From the NCBI GenBank assembly GCA_016218765.1, contig JACRCZ010000012.1:1-64000 (forward strand): a stretch of DNA of 64,000 nucleotides. The letters are read 5' to 3'. The notes under the pieces are model-generated. The model saw only the letters and a program-made list of their open reading frames with translations. It ran no database searches and was not told the origin of the DNA. A program made the position numbers and the translations under genes. The first letter of the stretch is position 1; every line of letters begins with the position of its first letter. Source of the DNA: Deltaproteobacteria bacterium (GTDB lineage Bacteria > Myxococcota_A > Polyangia > DRWM01 > JAAZOP01). This document shows positions 34,163 through 41,148 of the stretch, piece by piece.

Positions 34163-35047
34163 ATGGGCACGCCGACTGATCGTGATCTCGCGTGCTACGA
34201 GCAGAACGCGGAATTCGCTAGGCTACTCAACCAGATAATCTGGCAGATTCCGGTCCTCGCTATCACGTTGACCGGAGGCCTGTGGTATGCCGTTGCATCA
34301 CTCGATGGGCTGCGGGACGGGGTCCGGCAACTTCTCCTGGCGTTCGGTGCCGTGGTTGACGTGGTGCTGATCCTGGTGCTACACCGGATGAGAAGAGTGC
34401 TTGCGGGATACCTCCAGCGACTCAAGGAGTTCAATCCTCGATCATATGCAGAGGCCGCGCCGATTGTGCGCGTGCAAGTTGACACCCGAACGAGGAACAG
34501 ACTGATAGACGCCGCTCTCGGGGCGGTTTGCCGCGGCTGTCCTCCGGCGCCAACTGATCCCAAGCTGCGGAAGAGCATGGGGCAGGCCCTCGACAGGGCA
34601 CTTGACGCTGTAGTGGTCGATTGTATGGCCGAGCGGTTGGCGAGCTCCCGATGTGTCCGTGGCAGCTACGAGGAATACCGCGAGGTTCTGGAAGGCGTCG
34701 TCGCGCAGGCGGTCTCGCCTTCCAAGGGTGGAGTGTTCACTCGCAAGAAGGTTGTCGTTTGGTCGTTCACCGGCGTGCTGGCGCTGGCGGCGGCGCTTGG
34801 GGCCATCGGAGCGATTTTCTTGCGCGATTTTGCTGGGAAGACACCATCGCCTGAGTCGATTGTTCGCTTCGCTGGCTGTGCGTGCGGCACAGTCACCGGA
34901 ACCGGAGAACCCAGTGGTCCTACGGAATCTGCTACTAGCCGGCAGCGCCCGAGCGCAACTACGGCGGGAGGAACAGGGGGCGGGTCCCCGCCATCCACGG
35001 AGGACCGCGACCGACCTGTGGACGACGCGGGGTCAGGCGGCGACTGA
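34163..35047 (+). CDS. Three-TM membrane protein paired with the HIT protein
   Basis: The protein has 294 residues. TM1 (about 28-49) and TM2 (about 55-75) form an N-terminal hairpin; a soluble alpha-rich segment (about 80-195) leads to TM3 (about 203-226) and a Thr/Ser/Gly-rich tail. The N-terminal two-TM block followed by a helical region is reminiscent of SLATT-type two-TM effector domains, but I cannot claim homology. The gene starts 9 bp after the HIT stop, so the two are probably cotranscribed. It is unlike the housekeeping genes in composition. Its function is unknown; a membrane effector or sensor coupled to nucleotide hydrolysis is one possibility. Confidence 0.65.
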   Translation: MGTPTDRDLACYEQNAEFARLLNQIIWQIPVLAITLTGGLWYAVASLDGLRDGVRQLLLAFGAVVDVVLILVLHRMRRVLAGYLQRLKEFNPRSYAEAAPIVRVQVDTRTRNRLIDAALGAVCRGCPPAPTDPKLRKSMGQALDRALDAVVVDCMAERLASSRCVRGSYEEYREVLEGVVAQAVSPSKGGVFTRKKVVVWSFTGVLALAAALGAIGAIFLRDFAGKTPSPESIVRFAGCACGTVTGTGEPSGPTESATSRQRPSATTAGGTGGGSPPSTEDRDRPVDDAGSGGD

Positions 35048-35199
35048 GCCGGCTGTCTAGGTGCCGGGGGCCGGTTTCCAGCGGTCGCACTACGCAGCTC
35101 CCCTGATATCGAGCAACCTGTCAGTTTGAGCCTCGCTTGCCGCTCAGGCATCAACCTCCTTTGGCACGGGACACGAAAGATCAGCGGCCGGGGAAGTTG

Positions 35200-35490
35200 A
35201 GTCGACGGTTGATTCGGCTGGTATCCGCGGATCGGGCTGCGCGCTCCGGAGCACCGGGGCCGGCAGGCGCAGGCCGAACTGCCGCTCATGAAGGCACGGG
35301 ACGTGCTGGTCGGCGAGCCGCACGCGGCTGGTGAAATGCGGACGATGGGGGCTGAAGCTGGCCGAACGAGGTGCCAAGAACGCACGGAAGCGAGCGAAGG
35401 TAGGGGTGGCACGCACGCTGGGCGTGCTGATGCATCGGCTGTGGGTGACCGCGGAGGTGTACCAGGCGATCGGCTGCGGTGCGTCTCTCG
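35200..35490 (+). pseudogene. Decayed IS110-family transposase remnant
   Basis: Two frames carry fragments of an IS110-like transposase. In one frame, EHRGRQAQAELPLMKARDVL (through about 35308) matches the mid region. After a one-base shift the other frame gives SRTRLVKC, then GRWGLKLAERGAKNARKRAK and VGVARTLGVLMHRLWV, the C-terminal region with its R-K-R-A-x-V-A-V-A-R-x-L-A-V-L-x-H-R-x-W pattern. The part between RTRLV and the C-terminal region is missing, so the copy has a frameshift and an internal deletion. It marks the right margin of the defence island. I saw no clear terminal repeats; 35048-35199 and 35491-35745 hold nothing else that I can support. Confidence 0.6.
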
Positions 35491-35745
35491 AGCCAGCGAT
35501 CTCGTCGCGCAGATGGCAGCACTCGAACCGACCGGACACCAGCATGCACTGGACCCCAATCGGGGCCCATCAAGAGTGCGGATGGAAGCGTGGCGAAGCG
35601 GTCTCTCGATGGAAGACGACTTGACGTCAGGCGGCCTCCTCATGGAAGAAGCGCAGAAGGGGAAGGTCGGCGTGCTCGGAAGCGGCCCTCGCGCTATGCT
35701 GCCGGCCGACGGAGGCGGGGAAGAAGGCGGGGAAGGGAGCCCGGG

Positions 35746-36456
35746 ATGATGCGCACTTTGCTCGCATGCCTGCTGCTCGTTGCGACGGCTGGAGCCTGCG
35801 GCGAAGACGCCGGCGGGGCGTGCCCGGGCGGGTGCCCGGCGTGCTGGACCTGCGTCGGCGGACTCTGCATCTCGTCCGGCGACTGCGACGGCGGCACGGA
35901 CGGTGACGACGTGGAGGAGGCGGACGAGGGGGCGGACGACGGCGCGGAGGAGGAGGTCGAGGGGCCCGAGGACGCGGAAGGGGACGCGGAGGCGGAGGAG
36001 GAGGACGGCGACGGCGGCACGACGTGCGGCACGTGGCCGGGCGGCGAGTGCGGGGCGGGCTTGACCTGCGACATCGCGGAATGCTGGCCGGGGGCCCCGG
36101 GCGTCTGCGTCGAGACGCCGGCGGTCTGCGACGAGACGTGGAGCCCGGTGTGCGGCTGCGACGGCATTTCCTACTTCAACGCCTGCGCTCGGCTCGCCGC
36201 CGGGGTGGCTCAGGAACAGGTGGGCGAGTGCGCCTCGTCGACACCCGGGGCTCCGCTGTGCACGCCCTCCGGCACGGCGTGGTACTCGGGCGCGGGCGAG
36301 CTGATCTGCGACGCGAGGTGCGGCGACTGCCGGGCGGAGTGCCGGGAGATCGGGACGCTCGACGAGGGCTGGTACGCGGTGTGCGGGGGCACGGCCGACG
36401 GGGGGTGCGGCTGGCCGCTCCCCGACCACTTCATCGCCTGGGACGACTGCGGGTAG
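35746..36456 (+). CDS. Secreted Cys-rich lipoprotein with a Kazal-like domain
   Basis: The protein has 236 residues. ATG 35746 with GGGAG upstream gives MMRTLLACLLLVATAGAC, a lipobox Cys. A CPGGCPACWTC module is followed by an acidic spacer (about 50-90), a CxxG-type Cys module (about 92-122), and a Kazal-type domain (CDETWSPVCGCDGISYFNAC...GEC, about 125-165). The C-terminal 70 residues have six more Cys. Kazal domains inhibit serine proteases; here the role may be protection of surface proteins. Convergent with the next gene, with only 2 bp between stops. Confidence 0.8.
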   Translation: MMRTLLACLLLVATAGACGEDAGGACPGGCPACWTCVGGLCISSGDCDGGTDGDDVEEADEGADDGAEEEVEGPEDAEGDAEAEEEDGDGGTTCGTWPGGECGAGLTCDIAECWPGAPGVCVETPAVCDETWSPVCGCDGISYFNACARLAAGVAQEQVGECASSTPGAPLCTPSGTAWYSGAGELICDARCGDCRAECREIGTLDEGWYAVCGGTADGGCGWPLPDHFIAWDDCG

Positions 36457-36458
36457 CT

Positions 36459-37019
36459 CTACTCGAACGCCGCAAACCCGATGCGCACGTCGAGGCGGGC
36501 GTCGAAGTCGTCGGTGGGGAGGCGGTTGGTGGCGCCGCGCACGCCGACGCGGAAGTTGCCGGAGAGGAGCGCGTCCATGATCGGCGCGAGCGAATCGGTC
36601 GTGGCGATGACGGAGCAGGCCACGGGGCCCATCCCCGTGGGCGCGGTCACGCGCGCCACCGGCACCGTGCCGCCGATGTCGGCATCCAGGTAGACGTCCA
36701 CCTGTGCCGCGAAGAGGTCCTGGAGCGAGATGACCCCGCGGCTGCTCCCGTCCAGCGTGATCTCCGCGCGCGTCACCTCGATGCGGCTCGGGTTGCGGCC
36801 GAGCGCGGTCCGCACGTGCTGCAGGAACGCGCCGTAGGGGTTCCCCGACTCGGTCGTCACGTTCTTCGACTTCTCGACGACGCCGGAGACGATGTCGCCC
36901 TCCTTGATCCCGGAGAGCTGGATCACGATGTTCTCGGTGGTCCCGACGGGGTCCTCCTCGCAACCCGCCGAAACCTGCGCGAACAGCACGAGCACGCCGG
37001 CCAAGGTCAATCGTCGCAT
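36459..37019 (-). CDS. Small lipoprotein, function unknown
   Basis: The protein has 186 residues. ATG 37019 with GGAGG 7 bp upstream gives MRRLTLAGVLVLFAQVSAGC, a lipoprotein signal. The mature part alternates strands (NIVIQLSGIKEGDIVSGVV, VTRAEITLDG, VDVYLDADI, FRVGVRGATN), so an all-beta domain is likely, probably an adhesin- or Ig-like sandwich. A single internal Cys occurs near 140. I recognise no family. Confidence 0.75.
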   Translation of the reverse strand: MRRLTLAGVLVLFAQVSAGCEEDPVGTTENIVIQLSGIKEGDIVSGVVEKSKNVTTESGNPYGAFLQHVRTALGRNPSRIEVTRAEITLDGSSRGVISLQDLFAAQVDVYLDADIGGTVPVARVTAPTGMGPVACSVIATTDSLAPIMDALLSGNFRVGVRGATNRLPTDDFDARLDVRIGFAAFE

Positions 37020-37095
37020 TCTCTTGCCTCCATCGGCGAGGCTGACGCGCCCCGCTCCTGGGGTATTCACGCTCGGGGCGGCGGACTTTCACTCA

Positions 37096-37207
37096 CACCG
37101 CTCCCTCCCCCGCCCTCCCCGCACTTCCCGCACTTCCCCCGCACTTCCCGCACTTCCCCCGCACTTCCCCCGCACTTCCCCCGCCCTTCCCCCGCACTTC
37201 CCGCCCA
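37096..37207. repeat. Tandem repeat of about 11 bp, CCGCACTTCCC type
   Basis: About ten units close to CCGCACTTCCC, some one or two bases longer, fill most of the 226-bp gap between the divergent lipoprotein and VWA genes. On the minus strand the units read GGGAAGTGCGG. It lies in what should be the promoter region of both genes. GAGGTGG just before 37246 is the ribosome site of the VWA gene. Confidence 0.85.
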
Positions 37208-37245
37208 CCCTCCGATGCGCTACCCTTCCCGGTGCGAGGTGGGCG

Positions 37246-38463
37246 ATGAGCAAGGCGTGGATGTGGCTGGTGCCCTGCATCGGTGCGGCGGCGTGCAGCC
37301 CGGCGGACGACGAGGGGAACTCCGAGGGCGGGGGGCGGCGCGACGACGGCGCAGGCGAGGCCGCGGCGGATGCGGACGATGAGGCGGACTCGTCCGCCGA
37401 GGCCTTGGCGGAGGCGGACGACGGCGGCGTCGAGGACGTCGTGTGGGACAACGTGTGCGACGAGATGGACTTCGTGATCGCCATGGAGCCCGTGCGCGTC
37501 ATGATCCTGCTCGACGAGTCCTCCTCGATGTCGTCCGCGCTCGGCTGGGGCCGCAGCCACTGGCAGGAGGCGACCGAGGGCCTGAACCATCTGCTCTCCG
37601 ATCCGGTGAGCCGCAACTTCATCTACGGGCTGGACGCCTTTCCCGACGGCACGGTCGAGTACTTCGAGGAGTGCTACGACGAGTGCTGCGCCGACCCCGT
37701 GTGCCTGATGACCCGCGCCTTCTACTGCATGGGCTTCTCCGCCCGTTGCGACCGCGGCTGCGCCACCGACCTGCCGCCGGTGGTCGAGTTGGCGCCGTCG
37801 GCGGAGTCGGGGCCGCTGATCAGCGACTACATGGGGCTGCCGTTCCTGCCCGGCACGTTCACGCTGACTCCCCTGCTGCGCCAGATGCAGTGGTACCGGG
37901 ACACGGGGCCGTCCGTCATCCCCGACTTCTACGCCGACGACGGCAACAGCTACATCGTCGTGGTCTCGGACGGCGAGGACACGTGCGACGCCGAGGGCGA
38001 CCCGCCCGATCCCGCGCCGGTCATCTCGGGCCTTGCCGCGGCCACGACCTCGATCCGCACCACGTACGGCATCCGGAGCTTCGCCATCGGCTTCGGCGAC
38101 ACGTCGGGCTCGATGGCCGATGAGTTGAACGCCATCGCGGCCAACGGCGGCTCGGCGTTCACGACCTTCTTCCCGATCGACGACCCCACCGCGATCATCG
38201 ACGCCTTCGATTCCATTTCCTCGGAGATCGTGAGCTGCGTCTACGAGGTGGGCGAGCCCTCGGCCACGTCCGACCCCGACGAGGTCAACTTCTACTTCGA
38301 CGGCGAGGTCGTGGGCTACGACGACGCGTGCACGGACGGCTGGCGCTGGGCCGACGCGGAGCACCTGCGGGTCGAGTTCTGCGGTGCGTCGTGCGACGCG
38401 CTCAAGGCCGGCGAGGTCACGGCGATCCAGGCGCGGTTCGGCTGCGCGACAATCCTGCTGTAG
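37246..38463 (+). CDS. VWA-domain lipoprotein
   Basis: The protein has 405 residues. The start is ATG 37246 with GAGGTGG upstream; the signal ends AAACSP (lipobox). An acidic Asp/Ala/Glu spacer (20-65) is followed by a von Willebrand factor A domain (about 80-330) with the MIDAS motif MILLDESSSMSS and a late VVVSDGEDTCD. Two Cys-dense inserts sit within the VWA (about 140-180). The C-terminus (about 335-405) is Cys-rich. It probably binds divalent metal and a surface partner. Homologous in layout to the larger VWA protein at 41.1-43.6 kb. Confidence 0.82.
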   Translation: MSKAWMWLVPCIGAAACSPADDEGNSEGGGRRDDGAGEAAADADDEADSSAEALAEADDGGVEDVVWDNVCDEMDFVIAMEPVRVMILLDESSSMSSALGWGRSHWQEATEGLNHLLSDPVSRNFIYGLDAFPDGTVEYFEECYDECCADPVCLMTRAFYCMGFSARCDRGCATDLPPVVELAPSAESGPLISDYMGLPFLPGTFTLTPLLRQMQWYRDTGPSVIPDFYADDGNSYIVVVSDGEDTCDAEGDPPDPAPVISGLAAATTSIRTTYGIRSFAIGFGDTSGSMADELNAIAANGGSAFTTFFPIDDPTAIIDAFDSISSEIVSCVYEVGEPSATSDPDEVNFYFDGEVVGYDDACTDGWRWADAEHLRVEFCGASCDALKAGEVTAIQARFGCATILL

Positions 38464-38488
38464 GGCGGGCCGCGGTCCCCGGTCCGTG

Positions 38489-38523
38489 TCCGCTTCTCTG
38501 CGTCTCTGCGTCTCTGCGCGACA
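38489..38523. repeat. Interspersed tandem repeat, CTCTGCGT type
   Basis: Units like TCTGCGTCTCTGCGTC repeat in the 133-bp gap between the VWA gene and the next lipoprotein. It is the reverse complement of the CGCAGAGA repeat at 24487-24530. Confidence 0.75.
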
Positions 38524-38596
38524 ATTGCCGGATCGCAGACCGCCAGGGCGACGCCGTCACGGGAACCCGCGCCGACAATCGACCACGGAGGCCGCC

Positions 38597-39778
38597 ATGC
38601 GCAACATGACGCTCCTGGGATGGACGCTCGGAATGTTCCTGTGCGGCTCGGGCTGTCCTCGCGACGCAGGGGGAGGAGGCGCCGGAGCCGCCCCGCCGCC
38701 GGCGGACCTCGTGCCCGTCGCGCCCACGCGGACGATCCTCGTCAGCGGCTCCTGCGGCGGCAATGCCTGCACGCCCGCCTCGGTCGAATCGCTGACGATC
38801 ACGCCGGACGGGGCGTTCGTGGCCTACGTGGCGCTGGGCTGGTCGGACTACATTCCGGCACCGGAGCCGCGAGCGGCGGTTCGGCTCGCATCGTGGACCG
38901 ACCCGGCCCTCGACCGGCAGCTCGAGGCCCGCGTGTGCAGCGAGGCCGGCGCCGTGGCGGCGGCGCTGCACCCGGGCGGGGATCGCGTCGCCGTCGCCGG
39001 GCTGGGGCAGGGACGGATGGTGGCGCTGGGGGGCGAGGCCGACGCGCCGCTTCTCTGGCGCGGCGTCGCGGGCGGAGCAGCAACCGGGATCGAGGAGCCG
39101 GCGGGCGACGCTCCGCGCTTTGGCGACGACGACTGGGCGCCGCGCCAGGTGATCCCGGAGGGTCGGTTCTGCGACGGGCCGCGCGCGCCTGCCGCCTCCT
39201 CGGCGGCCTGGTCCCCGTCCGGCGAGGCGCTGGCGCTCGGCGGCTACGCCGGCTCCGGCGAGGCTCCCGGCTGGGGTGTGTGGGTGCTGGATGAGGTCGG
39301 GGGCGAGTTGCGCCACGTGTGGGCGGCCCCGGAGGCGGTGATCGGGGTCCGTGTAACGGGCTGGGAGAGTCGCGGCACGCTGGTCGTCCGGACCGCGGAG
39401 CTGCCGTCCGCCGACGCGACTGAACCGGGCGCGGACGACATCCTCTACCGCGTGGGGGCGGGCGGCGGCGCCCCGGAGGAGTTCGGCCGGGTGGACGCGA
39501 ACGCCGGGACGTTCGTGCTGGACGGGCGGCCGTTCACCGTCTTCCCCGACGGCGCGGTGCGGGACGTCGCCGACGGACGCCTGGTCGCGCGGCTGGAGCT
39601 GCCGGCGTCGCCGGTTCCCGCCGCGAGCGAGCGCGGCCGAGGCCGGGAAGTGACGGCGGTCGCGGCCCAGCCGGGAGGCGAAGTCGCCGTGGCGCTCGCG
39701 GACAGCGTGCGGATCAGTGTAGGCGTGGCGCCGTGCTGCACCCGCCTGCTGCTCTTCTCCGGCGTCACCCTGCGATAG
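38597..39778 (+). CDS. Lipoprotein with probable beta-propeller
   Basis: The protein has 393 residues. ATG 38597 with GGAG 10 bp upstream gives MRNMTLLGWTLGMFLCGSGC, a lipobox Cys. A Gly/Ala/Pro spacer is followed by repeated motifs of the kind LTITPDGAFVAYVALGW, AAALHPGGDRVAVAG, AAWSPSGEALALGGY, AAQPGGEVAVALAD, which look like WD40/TolB-type propeller blades (P-G/D-G/S then hydrophobic strand). It is probably anchored in the outer membrane with the propeller in the periplasm or outside. Partners are unknown. Confidence 0.75.
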   Translation: MRNMTLLGWTLGMFLCGSGCPRDAGGGGAGAAPPPADLVPVAPTRTILVSGSCGGNACTPASVESLTITPDGAFVAYVALGWSDYIPAPEPRAAVRLASWTDPALDRQLEARVCSEAGAVAAALHPGGDRVAVAGLGQGRMVALGGEADAPLLWRGVAGGAATGIEEPAGDAPRFGDDDWAPRQVIPEGRFCDGPRAPAASSAAWSPSGEALALGGYAGSGEAPGWGVWVLDEVGGELRHVWAAPEAVIGVRVTGWESRGTLVVRTAELPSADATEPGADDILYRVGAGGGAPEEFGRVDANAGTFVLDGRPFTVFPDGAVRDVADGRLVARLELPASPVPAASERGRGREVTAVAAQPGGEVAVALADSVRISVGVAPCCTRLLLFSGVTLR

Positions 39779-39851
39779 ACCGCCTGCGCCCATCGGTGTC
39801 CGGCGGTGTTCCTCGATGGTTCCTTCTTCCGGATCGGGATACCATCCGCCC

Positions 39852-41144
39852 ATGACCTCGTTGCGCGCGTTCTTCGGACGGCTCGGTCCGGGGTTCCTGC
39901 TCGCCGCGGCGGCGATCGGCGCCAGCCACCTGGTGATGGCGCCGCAGGCCGGGGCGCTGTACGGCTCGACGTTCCTCTGGCTCGTGCTCGCCTCGCACGT
40001 GCTCAAGTACCCGGCGTTCGAGTTCGGCCCGCGGTACGCGGCGGCCACGGGCGAGTCGCTGCTCGCCGGGTACGCGCACATGCCCGGGCCGCGCGGCTGG
40101 GCGCTGTGGCTGACGATGGGCGGCACGATCCTCCAGGGCATCGGCGTCCTGGCCGGCGTGGTGATCATCTGCGGCGCCGTGCTGCGGGTGCACACGCGGG
40201 TCCTGTCGGTCGAGGTTTGGAGCGTGATCGTCATCGTCGTGGTCTTCGGACTGCTCGTCGTCGGCCGCTACCGCTGGATGGATCTCTTGAACAAGGGGAT
40301 GATGCTCTTCCTGGCGGCGACGACCCTCGTGGCCTTCGTCGCGGCGGCGCCGCCCGCGTCGGACTACGCGTCGTTCGTCGTCCCGGAGATTCCCGCGGGC
40401 TCGATCCCGCTCGTCGCCGCGATGCTCGGCTGGATGCCCACCGGCATCGATGTCTCGATCTGGCACTCGATGTGGACGCTGGAGAAGCTCGACCTGCTGG
40501 GCATCCCGGCCGGCTCGGGCGCGGCGCGGGAGCGCCTGCGCACGTCGCTCCTGGACATGCGGCTGGGCTACGGCCTGTCGCTGGTCACGGCGGTGATGTT
40601 CCTGCTCATCGGGTCGACGCTGCTGGCGGGCCGGGGCGCGGCGCTCAAGGGCGCGGGGTTCGCGCAGGAGATGGCGGGGGTCTACGCGGGGACATTGGGG
40701 GCGTGGATGTACCACGCGTTCCTGGTCACGGCGGCGTTCGCGATGTTCTCGACGGCGTACACGGTGATGGACGGGTTCTCGCGGGCGTTCGAGGGATGCC
40801 TGGCGCACCTGCGGAAACTGCGGGCGGGCCCGGCTCCCGACGCGTGCGAGGTGCGGGCGTCGGCCTGCGGTCCGGCCTACTGGGGTTTCCTGGGCGTGAC
40901 CTCGATCATCGCCGCGGCGTGCATCGTCGCCTTCCCGCAGCCCGTGCGGCTGGTGACGTTCGTGGCCACGGTGACGCTGGTCATCACCCCGGTGATCTAC
41001 GGCTTCAACGTCTGGTGCGTGCGGCGGCGCATTGCCGACCCTGCGCTCCGTCCGCCGGCCGCGACCGTGGGGCTGGCCTGGGCGGGCGTCGCCTTCATGG
41101 TCGGGGTGGCGGTGCTGGCGGTGGCGGAGTTCGTGCGGGGGTAG
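39852..41144 (+). CDS. Nramp-superfamily membrane transporter (atypical)
   Basis: The protein has 430 residues and about 11 TM helices. The start is ATG 39852 (MTSLRAFFGRLGPGFLLAAA); an upstream in-frame ATG at 39816 gives a less hydrophobic lead. GPGFLLAAAAIGASHLVMAP and YPAFEFGPRYAAATGESLL match an Nramp-related subfamily. The canonical metal-binding DPGN of TM1 is replaced by IGAS, and the MPH of TM6 by the MPTG region in LGWMPTGIDVSIW. It therefore probably does not transport Mn/Fe like MntH; another cation or substrate is likely, but this is inference. The gene stands alone and ends 5 bp before a convergent stop. Confidence 0.8.
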   Translation: MTSLRAFFGRLGPGFLLAAAAIGASHLVMAPQAGALYGSTFLWLVLASHVLKYPAFEFGPRYAAATGESLLAGYAHMPGPRGWALWLTMGGTILQGIGVLAGVVIICGAVLRVHTRVLSVEVWSVIVIVVVFGLLVVGRYRWMDLLNKGMMLFLAATTLVAFVAAAPPASDYASFVVPEIPAGSIPLVAAMLGWMPTGIDVSIWHSMWTLEKLDLLGIPAGSGAARERLRTSLLDMRLGYGLSLVTAVMFLLIGSTLLAGRGAALKGAGFAQEMAGVYAGTLGAWMYHAFLVTAAFAMFSTAYTVMDGFSRAFEGCLAHLRKLRAGPAPDACEVRASACGPAYWGFLGVTSIIAAACIVAFPQPVRLVTFVATVTLVITPVIYGFNVWCVRRRIADPALRPPAATVGLAWAGVAFMVGVAVLAVAEFVRG

Positions 41145-41148
41145 GGGT

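Noticed and set aside
34163-35047. Firm assignment of the membrane protein to the SLATT family
   Set aside because: Only the general two-TM plus helical layout agrees; no diagnostic motif can be seen by eye.
37096-37207. Possible CRISPR array
   Set aside because: The repeat unit is about 11 bp without unique spacers, and no cas genes are near.
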